From: Pararge aegeria
Taxonomy: Eukaryota; Arthropoda; Insecta; Lepidoptera; Nymphalidae
Assembly (NCBI RefSeq): GCF_905163445.1
Contig: NC_053191.1
Coordinates: forward strand, 9,610,001-9,674,000
Reading direction: 5' to 3'
Length of the DNA: 64,000 bases
Positions 43,839-56,339 of the stretch are shown here, one piece after another (position 1 is the first letter of the stretch; each line of letters begins with the position of its first letter). The notes below the pieces were generated by a model. The model was not told the DNA's origin. It did no database searches and was given only the letters and a program-made list of their open reading frames with translations. The translations under genes were made by a program, and so were the position numbers.

Positions 43839-46800
43839 TCACGCGGCGGTGGTGGGAGCGACGGGCGTGCCTTCGTCGGGTTTGCTCTCGAGGGAGAAAG
43901 GCGGTATGCGACAGTCGAAAGTGTATCCATCTTCGCGCTCCATTCTAAAAGTTCCCCTAGTTCCAAAAAAATATATATATATATATGTATCTTAAAAAGT
44001 TAAATGTGTATTCTAATACAAATGCGAAAAAATATCTATAAGGTAGTTTATTACTAATGTTCTGCTCAAGTATTAAAACAATTTTGAGGAAATATTGCTT
44101 GATGGACAAAGGATACTTTTTGTCCTGGAGAAGCACCAGGTTATACATTACCTGTACCATATGAAGAAATACCCTTTGCATAGGAAAAGCGTTAAATACA
44201 TCATCATAATTATATAAAACCATTACCGGCCCACTGTAGGGCACGGGTTTAATCTATAGTCCACCACGCTGGCCCAGCGTATTATAGATTTGCGTACGCG
44301 TTTTATCGGGTTTTTTCTTAATGTATATGGGACCAAAGACATCCGCGACATCTTTTCTTCCAAAATATCTCAGTGCCTGAAGACCAGTGTTGCCAGTGAT
44401 GACTTAAAAGGCCAAAACGTAGTCGCTGACTATGGGTCTCATAAGAACGCTCAGAGTCACTCATCAGGTGAAAGAGAGAGCTTTCTTTTGAGTCTCTACG
44501 TGATAAAATTAGGAATGACTCTTCATCATCCGTAGGAGGACCAGCACATAGCTCGACGAGTTCAGAAACGGCACATAGCTCCGAGAACCGATTGACGATG
44601 GGGTCCCAAGGTTCTGATATGGCGGCCTCGCACCGCAGCGTTGGTTGACAACCGACAAGGTAAACAGATGATATCACACGAGTTGCAGAGAGCCGTGGTA
44701 TTGGAACTCCGTGCAAAATACCTATGTCCTCATATCATAATGATGATATGGGATTACCCACATGTGCAGAGGGCCTAAGACCGTAAACTTCCAGATATGA
44801 TTGATCGATGCGATTATATAGATATGTTAAGGCCTTACCACATGTGTCCGCTGGGCGCCTGCAGGCTCACGTGACTACTGTACTGGAAGGCGGGAGAGTG
44901 CCTTGCCAGCAGCGGCTCCTGTCCAACCACCCCCCGACCACGGACTGTCTCTAACGTGCCACTGAGGGAGAAAATCCGCCAGTGCCGCTCTCGCAACTGA
45001 ACAGCTTGCGAACCCATGTTCTCTAAACGGATGCAGTACCGCCACTGGAATATTTATTAATTTACAAAACTTAAATTATCTTTAAAGTTGTAGACTTTTG
45101 AAGTTTTATTTTAATATAGATTTGTATAAACTAGGAACATCTGTGGAGGGTTATTTTTTAGAAAGCTGTCTGTACAGGGCAGTTTAGTCTATCCATTGCT
45201 TTTCAACGTTTCTGGAGAGTACATTATTAGACAAGTGCTTTTAGATTGGAATGATGGAGTTAGTATCAGAGGCCAGAAACTGACTACCTACGGTATGCTG
45301 TTGACACTACGCTTATAAAATCTAGTGAAGCAGTAGATAGTTAGCGCACGGGTCTAATCTCAGAATGAGAAGTCAACAAGCCTTTGAGAACATAACGGAA
45401 AACTATCTCAGAGATGCTTTTCTTGACTAACTTTCGTTAAAGCAAATTACATTTATTAGCTTGAATTAAAAAAACACAAAACTCCGAAAAGGCAGACGTG
45501 CGTGCCGGGGATCGAACTTGGTCCTATAACCTGTCTCCATTCCAAATTTGAGTCATATTAGTTGCGGCATAAAGTACTCCTTCAACAAACTCCAAAGGCA
45601 AACATTGAATATAGACACTTACCTACATAAAAACTTTTGCCTTTATAATATTTTTGAAGACCTAACTGGCACAGCGGTGAGCGCTGTGGTTTAAAGTTGG
45701 AGGTTCCAGGTTCGATTTCCAGCAGGGTCCATTTGGGAATTCAATATTTTAGAATTTTCTATGGTCTGGTTTGGGAGGCTTCATCCATGGCTAGTTACCA
45801 CCCAACCGACAAAGACGTGTCGATAACGATAAGATTAGACAAGCGCTAACTTGTAGTGAAATAAAAATATTCAAAAAAAAGAAAAGTGCGATAAAAATAT
45901 TCTTACCCAGTAAACAGCAGAGTTTTGGGACTCTCTACTGCCCATGTAAAATGGTATAACTGTGACGCGTACCCCTTCGGTGGTCTCGCGGTGAACGTCG
46001 CTTAGCTCTAGCCAAGGATGGTTTTTTTTCTGCCATGCTCGTAGGGTTTCTTGTGCTATAAACGGTGGATCTGAAACAGCATAATCTAGATACTCAAAAA
46101 TGAATCTCTATTTCCCTTCGTCACGTCATAACTTGAGAACGACATTAGCGAATTCATCTATCTTTTTTTTTAGTTTTCTAAAAATTTATTTCATAATTAA
46201 TTAATAAGGTATAAAAATTCGAAAATTTATATTTTTTTTAGAATGTATAATATAAACTTTTTAATAGGTATAACCTAAGCGCGTTAGAAATAGGTGTCAG
46301 TAGTTTGACAGTTCGCGCGATTTGTACGTGTAGGGATTTGGCACTCAACTCCTCATAAAGGGCTGCACCGATTTGGATGAAATTTTGTGTGCACATTCCA
46401 ATGGGTTCTTGGATGATTTAAAAAAATGGACCCGGGCAGGACGACGTCTGCCACTAGTCAATAACAAATTTAATACTTCTATCGAATCTTGAGGTTTATA
46501 ATATAAATTAATATGAATGATTACATTCATGGAATTTATTATAGCCTATATATTTATTTACTTATAGGCTATAACGATAACTTTGGCGTGATTAGGCATA
46601 AAAATAATTGAAAATGATTTACCTTTATCAGGGTTGTGCATTAGGAATTTATCAAATAACTCGTGCTGCAGTGGAACACGCTCTACGGACGCGTAAGGTA
46701 TGATGTCATCATGAGCCACATAGTCTAAGCCAGGTATGGCATACAAACTGCGACTAGACTCTTGGTTGCCGAGAAATGTGACAGCTTCGGTTTGCGCGCG

Positions 46801-49800
46801 CTGCAATATTATTTAATTCGATGACAATTGTTCTTTATAGTAAAAGAATTTTTGGAGAATATTTTTGACGGAGTAAGCAGATGGACCACCTGATGGAAAG
46901 GAGAAAACCATGGTCTCTAAAAAGGCTCTAAACTCTAGGCTTTAAGCCTTATGTGCCTTTAATTACAGCCCTTTAGACCGGAACATAGTAATGCTGCTGA
47001 GCAAAAATAAGCTAGGCGGTATTATGTCCCCACTCTGCGTAATACATTAGGTATTGGTTACTAGTAGCCTTGAAAATTGCATCTTGATAAAGTATGTTAC
47101 AGATTACCAGTGTTTTGTTTTCAAGCTGGGGTCAACTTACCCTTGAACACGGTAATATTGTTGATACTTATTCGTTATTTTATAACTACTTAACAATAAT
47201 TATTAGTATTGATTATTAACTACCTTCTGTTGTCCGCGAATACGCCTGCGTTAAATTTCTTTTAAATAATTCTATTATCCCATATTTTGCATCCAAAACC
47301 GTTGATTATCAAAAAAAAAAAAAGAAAGAAAATATTAATTACAGATAATTTAGTAAGGTCCTTTTGGATGGTGCCACTCTAAGCTTACCCTATCTTTTAT
47401 CCGTTAACTTTGAAAAACATGCGACATTCTTACAATCATTCAAACCCTATTACACTTGCTCATAGATGAATTTCCAAAACAAAATGTAGCCGATGTTACA
47501 ACAACTTACAACAGGATTAAAAAAAAAGGTAACACGGACGTAGTTACGGACATCAGCTTATGTATAATATAATATATAACAGACAAGCCATATCCTATAA
47601 GTAATTCAAGAAGTATCGAAAAAAAATTACTGATTTAATGAATGTACCAAAATTGCATGAATATTAGTGAAAGTAACAATGCACTGTTATTAATAAAATT
47701 TGCTATTATTGAATCTTGTTAAAATTCGGAATGACTTAAATTTCACTAATGCAATATGAATTTAGTACCTACACTCCATTTTTACTAACTTGTCTTATAA
47801 ATGTAAACAATCTTTTTAGTGTAAAGCATGTTTTAAAAATATAAAAAAGTGTGATAAAATAAATAAAAAAATAATTTGTTTTTCAAAATAAATATGAAAC
47901 AAAAAAATATAAACTTGACACTAATAAATAATAAGATTGTTTAAATAATACAGACAGTTAAGAAAAAATAATAAAACAATTGATAAAAAGTGATTACAGT
48001 TGTTTTTCATGAATGCAATTGAGATGGCACATAAAAATGCTTTAAGTCACATACATTGCTTGCAAAGCATTACAAAATCCACACACCATATTAAGGTGAA
48101 GCATCAAAAAGCTGCTCCATATCAATTTAATGTTTAACATACTTTAATTTACAAAACTTTAACATACTTCCAAATCTCATGTTAAAAGATAACTTAACAA
48201 AAAAGTTTAATATTAGCAAAGGTTCGCCAGACTTGAAAGTTGTTATTGGAATTATATGAAATTTATGCACAAACTTGCTTGTCTCTAAGTTTCCACTGGA
48301 ACTCAAGAAAAGTTTCATTTAGTAAACATTAAATTTGGTAAAAAGGAGCCTCTGTGCAAAGTCACCTTAAAATGAATGTTAAGTATTTATTATTCACAAT
48401 CAGGTATTAGTATTTCAAACAAATTAATATACCTTCTTTTTCCATTCAGGTCTCATATCGATGTGTGTTTGCACAGTCAAAAATAAAATCATCTTAATTA
48501 CATTTAAATTACATAGCCAATTTTATTTTGTTACTTAAATATTTATCTAGTAAAAAATCATAATATATTAAAAACAGTATTCCAATAGACAAAATTTATT
48601 CAATCTAGAAAAAAACTAGTTAAAAACAAACGAGTACTTATTTGTAATAACAGAAAATGTGGAATCATGTAAGAAATTCTTGTGAAAAACAACCAATCCC
48701 TCAAAAAATTTAATAAATAAAATAAATACAAAACATTTATTATTCACTTGAAATTAAAAAATGTTATATACGTTATCCAAACTTTAGGCTAGCACATTAG
48801 TGCTAGAAACAACCTATAACATTTTTTAAACTATGCAATTAGTCTATAATGAGCAAGGTTGCAAGTAGTGGAAATCAATACAAAGACACTGTTATCATAT
48901 TAACTTTCAAGAATGCCTTATCATCATGATCAAGCCAATTCCGGCTCACTACAGGACACATGTTTTGTCTCGGAATGAGGAGTGCTGAAGTCCACCACGC
49001 TGGAATGGTAGACTTCAAGCACCTTTGAGAATGTTATAAGAACTCTCAAGCATTTCTGAAAAAGTTACATGTGAATGCTGGAGATTGAACTTGGTCACCC
49101 TGAAAGGCAAGCTGAAGCTCTAACAAACAAGTGTTCAATTATAATGATACCATTATAATTTAAATTACTTTTGAAAATACAATTCAAATATTCCTGGTTG
49201 TTCTATTTATTAGGGTCAATTTAAGATGCATTGTTGCATTAATTGCTCAGTGCTAATTCCTTCAAAGAATAAGGTGTTTTGGTATACATATAGGTTCTAT
49301 CACACCAACAAACCCTTTTGTTAGTTAGCTTGCATGATATTACAGATTAGATTCTAGCAAAGTGTAGTCTTACAAATTGTTTATTTTTTAACATGGTAGG
49401 GGTTGGGCTTGGGTTTATTGTAAACTACCTTTAAATATTGTTTATTTGCTGAAAATGTAGAGGCAACTAGTGACAAATAACAATAATAATGTTGTTTACT
49501 TAGTAAAGCTGTACAGTTGAAATAAGATGAAAAGTTAAAATTAATATAAACAAAATGGAAAATTAAAAAAATACTAGCACTATAAGTTGATAGCATTGGT
49601 TATATACTGTAGTAATACAATGATGTAACCTAGTACACAGAGCATTTGTGTAAAAGAGTCACTTGCCAAGGTAATTGTGTACTTAGATACTTACTATATA
49701 AGGTGCATCTCTTGTATCTATCAAAACTTGGTAAAATGTATGCGTCCTTCCTTTGACTTCTTTGCCAACATTTGACAAAGAATCTCTATTTGCATCGGTG

Positions 49801-50149
49801 GTTTCCGCTGATTCCATAGTCTCCTTTTTATTGGTGGCATCTCTGTCATATACTCTTGCTAACCATGGGAAAAGTATCACACCACGATAACCGAATACCT
49901 TATGCAAAATTAGTTGTCCGGTTTCGTACTTGCCTGTCGTTTTAGGTGCTTCTAATTTACCAACCTCAGCTAGTCTATAAAACAGTAAGGCGAACGGTGA
50001 ATATTAACTCTTAGGTTATGTACGTAATAGAACATCTTCAAACAATTACCTTGTACTTACCGTGTATAATTGGCTACATGAGTTAATAATATTCTTGAAG
50101 CTGTTAATCTTAAGGGATTTGTCGGTAAAAATCTTAAGATAAGATCCAT
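43839..50149 (-). CDS. POLDIP2: polymerase delta-interacting protein 2 (344 aa, six exons)
   Basis: Exons in transcript order: 50149-50061, 49974-49695, 46800-46623, 46070-45907, 45044-44839, 43956-43839 (stop TGA). All phases agree. The N-terminus MDLILRFLPTNPLRLTASRI is basic and hydrophobic without acids after Asp2, as in mitochondrial presequences. Residues about 50-165 form the YccV/HspQ-like domain (HKVFGYRGVILFPWLARVYD, EVKGRTHTFYQVLIDTRD). The C-terminal ApaG/DUF525 domain has VRVTVIPFYMGSRESQNSAV, VQLRERHWRIFSLSGTLET, RGRGVVGQEP and AFQYSSHVSLQAPSGHMWG. In vertebrates the protein is found in mitochondria and nucleus, binds polymerase delta p50, PrimPol and PCNA, and affects ClpXP and lipoylation. 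The length is near the human 368 aa. It is divergent from the acyl-CoA dehydrogenase gene. Confidence 0.95.
44205..44285 (-). repeat. SINE family A 3' fragment
   Basis: The plus strand shows CATTACCGGCCCACTGTAGG and AGTCCACCACGCTGGCCCAG, the reverse of the family A end. In the last POLDIP2 intron. Confidence 0.65.
44545..44720 (+). pseudogene. degraded RTE-like LINE fragment
   Basis: Reads AHSSRTD, then after a stop WGPKVLIWRPRTAALVDN and LQRAVVLELRAKY. It parallels the fragment at 19190-19325. It has stops and lies in the last POLDIP2 intron. Confidence 0.5.
45500..45654 (+). repeat. LINE 3'-end-like remnant
   Basis: CCATTCCAAATTTGAGTCAT and CTTTTGCCTTTATAATATTT are the usual phrases of an RTE-type LINE tail; it directly precedes a SINE. 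In POLDIP2 intron 4. Confidence 0.4.
45655..45880 (+). repeat. SINE family C copy
   Basis: Head GAAGACCTAACTGGCACAGC with GGTGAGCGCTGTGG, B-box CAGGTTCGATTTCCAGC, body CATGGCTAGTTACCACCC and GACAAAGACGTGTCG, end GCTAACTTGTAGTGAAATAA. It is antisense to POLDIP2 and ends about 25 bp from exon 4's donor at 45907. Confidence 0.7.
46330..46480. repeat. LINE/SINE 3'-type remnant
   Basis: GGCTGCACCGATTTGGATGA with AATTTTGTGTGCACATTCC and GGACCCGGGCAGGACGACG is a typical degraded lepidopteran retroelement tail. In POLDIP2 intron 3. Confidence 0.4.
46801..49694. other. 2.9-kb POLDIP2 intron 2
   Basis: Mostly AT-rich; a family A SINE lies at 48925-49120. The short minus-strand ORFs have no matching phase or family. 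Donor ATA/GTAAGT and acceptor ATTGCAG bound it. Confidence 0.6.
48925..49120 (-). repeat. SINE family A copy
   Basis: On the plus strand ATTCCGGCTCACTACAGGAC, AAGTCCACCACGCTGGAATG, CACCTTTGAGAATGTTATAA and a B-box-like GGAGATTGAACTTGGTCACC, all in reverse orientation. Confidence 0.6.
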
Positions 50150-50873
50150 TTTAACATTGTTAATTATATTTTTTATCGCAGCACTTTTAATGTTTTTGAT
50201 TTTTGTTTGACAAATGTTGACAGTTAGTGAGAAATGACATTGACATTAAAAAACATCAATATCATTTGACTTAGGCACAGATAGCAAATTTAGTTTTTTT
50301 CAAATTTAACACGGAAAAGAATCTTGTGCACCACACCAGACCATTACATTGTAACGTTTTATAACGGTTATTACATTGTAACGCTTTTATTACCCATAAC
50401 ATTTATAAATTAGATAATTAAATTAACCCTAGGTGTTTGTTTTAAGGACCTTCATATCTATAACAATAACATATTTACAGCCTTTTATTTGTTGAGGCAA
50501 TTTGTTTATTTACTAGCAGATACGGATAACGTCTTTGTTATAAATAAGTAGCCCTGGTTGATTTTTACTAAGTCGCATATAAATCGGCTAAACAATTTAC
50601 AATACTTTAATAGACTATAGGCGCTGTCAGACAAAAATTATATGCACGCTTAAATTGTAACTTAAATCAATCTGTCCGTGACCTTAATTTCACAAAGAGA
50701 GCAATAAAATTATTGCACCAACGACAACTAATATAGAGCATTAGGATTGAGCAATGAGTGTATTTTACTCTGTATTATTTGTCGTTGTTTGTTCAATTTA
50801 GCAATTTCAAAACAGATCAGGGGTCAAAGGTTTTTAAATAGTTTTGCCCTATTGTTTTATATTATTTTTTAAA
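50150..50873. promoter_or_regulatory. shared 5' region of POLDIP2 and the acyl-CoA dehydrogenase
   Basis: 724 bp separate the two divergent start codons. The region contains a tandem-like pair of ATTACATTGTAACG motifs near 50344-50382 (CATTACATTGTAACGTTTTA and TTACATTGTAACGCTTTTAT). No TATA box was assigned. Confidence 0.5.
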
Positions 50874-53089
50874 ATGTTAAGCATACTGTGTAGAAGAGCA
50901 AATAAATTTGGTATCTATTTCATATTATAATATATTTGAAATATTCATTATATAAATTCATACAAATAAATTATACGAGAAACACACGAAGTTTAATTTA
51001 TTTTAATCTTTATTATTTCAGCTACAACAAGTCGACATGCACGGTGCATAGCCTCCCTTTCGGCCCTTCCTGAAACCTACCAGATGTTGTATAAGACCTG
51101 TAGAGATTTCGCAGAGCATGAACTTAAGCCAAATGCTGCGAATTTTGACCGAAATCACTTATACCCAGGAGATGCAATTAAGAAAATGGGTGAACTTGGC
51201 CTAATGGCTATTGCTACTTCTGAAGAATTAGGAGGGACAGGGCTCGATTATCTAGCTTACGCCATAGCTTTAGAGGAAATATCTAGAGGCTGTGCATCTG
51301 CTGGGGTAATCATGTCAGTTAATAATTCTCTTTACTTGGGACCTGTTAATCACTGGGGTAATGAAAAACAAAAGAAGGAATTTGTTACACCTTTTTGTAC
51401 TGGTAGGTATGTTGTAATGAAATTTATTTGACTGCACCCCAGGTGCAATGGTCTTACCTGGTGTTGTGGAAGCTCCATACTTCAATCCCCAGTTAATTTG
51501 GGAATTATTTATTCTGTTCTGGTGGGATGTAGTTTTTGGTTGTAGCTGGTTACAACTTGTACCAAAAAAGATGTGCCACGAAATCTTGGAACATTCTGGT
51601 ATGATAACCAAAAATGTTAGCTTGCTACTATCTAAGAAAGCACCACCACTTACCGCCAGGTGAGACTGTCAAGGCTTAACCTATAGTAAAAGAGGAAAAG
51701 GAAAATTAGTTTTGATTAATCTTTCAGGAGACCAAGTTGGATGTTTTGCACTGTCTGAGCCTGGTAATGGATCAGATGCTGGTGCTGCATCTACAACAGC
51801 TAAGATTAATGGAGACAAATGGGTTCTAAATGGAACCAAGTGTTGGATTACTAATGGCTATGAGAGCAAAGCATCTGTGGTGTTTGCCACTACAGATAAA
51901 AATCTTAAACATAAGGGCATCTCTGCATTCATTGTACCTAAACCTATAAGTGGGTTGGAGTTGGGTAAGAAAGAAGATAAATTAGGTATTCGAGCATCAT
52001 CTACTTGTTCCCTCATATTTGAAGACTGTGAGATACCTAAAGAGAATATACTGGGTGAGCCTGGCTTAGGATTCAAAATTGCTATGATGACATTAGACGC
52101 AGGTAGAATTGGTATTGCATCACAAGCATTAGGTATAGCACAGGTAAAAATAATAAACATAAAAAAGCATCTTATTTTTGAAGCATTATTGATTAAAATT
52201 AATAAGTAAAAACTATCACTTTTAATTAATTTATATTTTCACTAATTATAATTTTAATGACTCTCAATTTATTTAGGCATCATTAGATGTGGCTGTAGAG
52301 TATGCATCTAAAAGGATGGCATTTGGCAAACCTATCATGAAGTTACAAGCAATACAGAACAAGTTGGCAGATATGGCAGTGCAGCTGGAGTCAGCTAGAC
52401 TTCTCACATGGCGTGCAGCATGGCTTAAAGACAACAAAAAACCTTTTACTAAAGAGGCAGCTATGGCTAAACTAGCAGCATCGGAAGCGGCAACCTTTTT
52501 ATCTCACCAATGTATACAGGTAACCAAAACAATTTACTGTAAATCATTGAAGTTACCACTTAAAATTTAGTTCCTCAGAAATTGTATATAATATATAGCA
52601 TTAGCTAGTATAGTAAAAGCCTTTAGAAGCAAAGCTCACCATAAAACTCCATGTTTGTTCAATTGATGATAAAGTAGTGATCAATTTAGTGATATTTTGA
52701 TCATAAATTTACTAAACTCATGTTTATAAACATCACAATTTTGACTTTTCTAGTATTTCTGCAAAAAAAGAAAAGGCGACCTCTAGATTATTAAGTGTGT
52801 TGCCATTTCATTAAGATAATGAATGGTTATTGGGACTGCCCAATTGCTCACTGAAGAATACAGTTTAACTCATATGTTTTTTAGTTTACAATAATTAAAA
52901 GCTTAGTTGTAAAAAAGGGTTTGAAATAATTATTTTACTTTGTAGATACTTGGAGGTATGGGTTATGTATCAGACATGCCTGCAGAACGGCACTATCGCG
53001 ATGCAAGAATTACAGAGATTTATGAAGGCACTTCAGAAATACAAAGATTAGTAATTGCTGGACAACTCATCAAAGAATATGGTGTATAA
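50874..53089 (+). CDS. ACADS: short-chain acyl-CoA dehydrogenase, mitochondrial (406 aa, five exons)
   Basis: Exons: 50874-50910, 51022-51402, 51728-52143, 52277-52519, 52946-53089 (TAA). All phases agree. It catalyses FAD-dependent alpha,beta-dehydrogenation of short acyl-CoAs (butyryl-CoA) in the mitochondrial matrix, the first step of beta-oxidation, passing electrons to ETF. The N-terminus MLSILCRRANKFATTSRHAR is an Arg-rich presequence; this first exon is inferred from the ATG, phase and donor G/GTATCT. Family motifs are GLMAIATSEELGGTGLDYLA, CFALSEPGNGSDAGAASTTA, GRIGIASQALGIAQ, AVEYASKRMAFG and ARITEIYEGTSEIQRLVIAG; Glu386 of the last is the expected catalytic base. The length equals that of animal orthologues (about 412). 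AATAAA lies at 53094, just after the stop. Confidence 0.95.
51435..51715. repeat. retroelement-like sequence filling ACADS intron 2
   Basis: The intron (51403-51727) is largely a GC-richer block including ACCACCACTTACCGCCAGGT near its right end and GCACCCCAGGTGCAATGG near its left, unlike the other AT-rich introns of this gene. It looks like a SINE or LINE fragment in reverse orientation; the family was not identified. Confidence 0.35.
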
Positions 53090-53478
53090 GTACAATAAAT
53101 AAACATTAATTATGATGGTATTACAATACAGACTGAATTTTAATAATGTATTTAGTTTAAAAGTGTGTTAGGCACAGAAGAAATCTGAATATTTTTTAAT
53201 TCTGTTAAGAAATCAGTTTTTAAAAAGTTTGTATTCAAGTTTATACATTACATACAAAAAGTAGAAACAAGTAAAAAAGGGTAACATATCAAAATAAAAC
53301 AGTAATTGAAGTCTGAAATATGCATAAATATATTTTAAAATAACAATACAAATAAAATTAACAGTTTAAAATGTTCATATAATTTCCTGTGATAATAATT
53401 GATTGGACTTAAATATAACTACTGATATCAATATTACGTAAAATAAAGACTATTAATACAGAAATGTGTTTGTTTAAT
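53090..53478. other. 389-bp 3' flank shared by convergent ACADS and ARPC3
   Basis: Contains ACADS AATAAA signals at 53094-53103 and AT-rich 3' UTR sequence for both genes. Transcripts may overlap here. Confidence 0.5.
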
Positions 53479-56339
53479 TCACTGGCCAGGGCCCGAAAGA
53501 GACTTGTCCATGAATTTCCTTTTAGCAAAACATAGCCACCACTTGCTTGGTTTTCCATCTTCTGTCGCAAAAACCTATAAAAAATGATAAGCTACTATTA
53601 ATGATACCCATTTACAAAGGATCACATTTATTATTAAACTTAAAGAAGTATTACTGTACCTTTATATACTATTTTGAATTTTTAATATAATATTTCAATA
53701 TTTAGAAAATACCTTAATACATATCAAAAAGTAAACATTATTAATTAGATCATACCTTTTCACAAACTCGATTTCCAGTTTCATGCCTCAGCTGCTGTAA
53801 GTATTGCCTCATCAAATCTAAAAGCGTAAATTTATTGTATATTAAAATATATAGAACAGAATAGGGATATAATTTTATTGCTCATAGTTTACACATAATA
53901 TGGCAGTTACAAGGCAAAGAAAAGTAAAATCCAATTATGATTACAATGAATTCAATCAATTAAATTAAAGATTACTAAAAAAAGTTTAAAATAGAATTTC
54001 TTGGGGAGGGCAAACTCTTCCTCATATAAGCTTGAGTGCAGTGTTAGGCAGGGTGGTTTGTCATCCCCTGCTCTTTAACATCTTTGTTAACCAGCCAATT
54101 AATAAGCTGAGCAAGACTGGAATTGTCAATAATATGAGCTATACAGACAACTTGGTGGACATATAACAATATGGTCATGCTGCCCCCTGTTGATTAGTTC
54201 TTAAAGAAGCTCCTCAATACATGCAAGACATATGCTGTGTCACATGAACTCGTTTATATTGGGAAGAAGAGTGAGCTACTTGTGTTTAACAGAGCAAGCT
54301 GTGGATGGCATTCTTCTTGTTACACTAATCGGTGTTTAGGTTGGGGGCACATGGTCCATAGGTATGCACAATGTAAAGCGGAAGTAAAGATTATGCTTTT
54401 TAAAGCTTACTGCCAAATGTTTAACATGTGTAGCCTATCAGTGGCATATATGCATAGGGCTTGAAATCACCTATGCGTACAATATAACAATGGCCTCAAG
54501 ATGCTTTTGGGATTGCTGCATTGGTGGAGCATGTCACAGATGTTTGCAGATGTTTGCAGATGCTCATATTGATGACTTTTATGGTATAATGAGGAAGAGA
54601 GCTGCATCTTTGATAAGCAGGATGTGCTGCAGCAGCAACCGTATTTTGCAAGCACTTGTTAGGAAGCTGTTCTGGAAGCACTTGATGGGTTTGCATATAC
54701 ACACACAGAGCAAAAAGTTATGAATTTTAAATTTTTTAATTATTATATTGTATTTTAATATTAGTCTTCAATTGAATAATAAAATAAAATAAAATGAAAT
54801 AAAAAATTAATTTGATACTAGTCTGTTAAATTTTATATTGTATTTTGTAAATTTTTAAATGTATATATAACATATATAACCAGAAATAAAGATTATTATA
54901 TACAGTCAAACCTGGATAAGCAAAAGTTCAAGGGAGCACAATCTCATTCTCGCTTATAGAGGTTTCTCACTAACCTGAGTTTCTCGCTAATGCAGGTACA
55001 TGGGTAGCGTTTCTCTCTTATAGAGGTACGCAGCAATAACAAGACATATTCATGCACTATGTAATTTTATTTTATTTAGAACTTATTTACATTTAAAAAA
55101 ATCTGTGAATTTCGTTTGGGTTTCTGTTTTTGTATTTTGAATGTTTTTCTCTAACTCATAAATTTTGTCGAAAATTGCGTGCTCTACTGTTGCTTATAGA
55201 GGTATAGATAAGTAGTAGTCTCACTTATGGAGGTCTGTGAGGGAATAACGACTCTCTCTTACAAAGGTTTCTGTTTCTTGCTAATAGAGGTTTTGGGAGC
55301 TTAAAATCACGGGTCCTGGCTATTACCCTCACTTATAGAGTTTTCTCACTTATCCAGTTCTCACTTACCCAGGTTTGACTGTATATGATAAAATAACATT
55401 TTTATTCAAAGTGGTATGACAGGTTTATATATAACTAAACAGTTTCATGCATACTGTTATGGTTAGGTTTATCTATTAACCTAGTGGAGGAGTTACCAAC
55501 ACTTAAAGTTTTAAGTGTAGGGTTGCCAGTTCTGCACTTTGGAACCCCAAGGTCAATACTCAATATAAACTATTTAAATTATTAACACGGTTATAAAATA
55601 CCTGCTTCTTGGGGGCTTGGTTTAGCATAGACAGAATTAAGAGGGAATCCTGGCTCGCCTGGAATATCAAATTTAGATATTGCCAACATATACATCTCTT
55701 GCTGTCCTTGATTCTTGTTTGAGCACTTTTGCAGTCTTTTTAGACATTCAGAAATGTACAAGGTTAAATAAATGAGTACTCTGTCGGCATCAGACTGAAA
55801 TCAGAACGGTAAGGGCAATTTCATCTATAAAAGAGCTACAGTACAGCATTACTTAGACTATAGAAAATTCAGGCAATAAATAGCTCAAAATATATGCTGA
55901 AGTGAACTAATTTAAAGAACTACCGGTACTAGTTTGGAAAATCTTTTTTTGTATTTGACAGCCAAATTTTTGAGAGGATATAGGCATCACACTACAATCT
56001 TTAGGACCTGAGCAAAGTTAATAATAAGATGAAGAAGGTATGCTATAGAGTATGTTTAAAAATTAAAATAAACACTACATACCTTAATTTCATAGAACCT
56101 GAAGAAAACATTAGCTTTAAAATAATTTAAAGCTTCATCAATAACATCTAACTCTATTTTCGGGCTTGTAGGCGCTGGGCCTCTGAAAGTAGTACGTACA
56201 GGAAGTAAAGCCAAATTGCCTATTGACTGACTGTATTCTAAAGTCGAATGATAAGCCTGAAAATACTCAAATTTTAGGATCTTCAACTAATGTTTTTCTA
56301 AGAGAAATGTCTTATCTTAAATATGTGACTTACTGGCAT
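53479..56339 (-). CDS. ARPC3: Arp2/3 complex subunit 3, p21 (176 aa, five exons)
   Basis: Exons in transcript order: 56339-56334 (Met-Pro only), 56256-56083, 55794-55602, 53817-53756, 53574-53479 (TGA). All phases agree. The subunit is part of the seven-member Arp2/3 complex that nucleates branched actin filaments in the cytoplasm. Recognised segments are AYHSTLEYSQSIGNLALLPV, VIDEALNYFKANVFFRFYEI, LIYLTLYISECLKRLQKC, FDIPGEPGFPLNSVYAKP, MRQYLQQLRHETGNRVCEK and the terminal KPSKWW...FMDKSLSGPGQ, which is nearly invariant in animals. The length matches the usual 174-178 aa. The two-codon first exon is typical of the gene and is supported by ATGCCA/GTAAGT. Intron 3 is expanded by a LINE fragment and a pogo-like MITE. 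Confidence 0.95.
54000..54725 (+). pseudogene. degraded LINE ORF2 fragment in an ARPC3 intron
   Basis: Begins with SVRQGGLSSPALFNIFVNQL, the reverse-transcriptase GVRQGG-LSP-LFN motif, followed by YTDNLVD in place of the YADD active site, then stops. Later MFADAHIDDFYGIMRKRAAS and LISRMCCSSNRILQALV represent the ORF's end. At least three in-frame stops. CR1/Jockey-like, antisense to ARPC3. Confidence 0.65.
54903..55381. mobile_element. pogo/Tigger-like MITE (479 bp) with TA target duplication
   Basis: The ends CAGTCAAACCTGGATAAG and CTTACCCAGGTTTGACTG are inverted repeats, flanked by TA on both sides (54901-54902 and 55382-55383). CAGTCAAACC ends with TA duplication are typical of the pogo group of Tc1/mariner. 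There is no transposase. The interior repeats degenerate CTTATAGAGGTTT units many times. It lies in ARPC3 intron 3. Confidence 0.75.

Noticed and set aside
44318..44716. 132-aa minus-strand ORF
   Set aside because: It overlaps an RTE remnant read in reverse and lies within a POLDIP2 intron. No domain was recognised.
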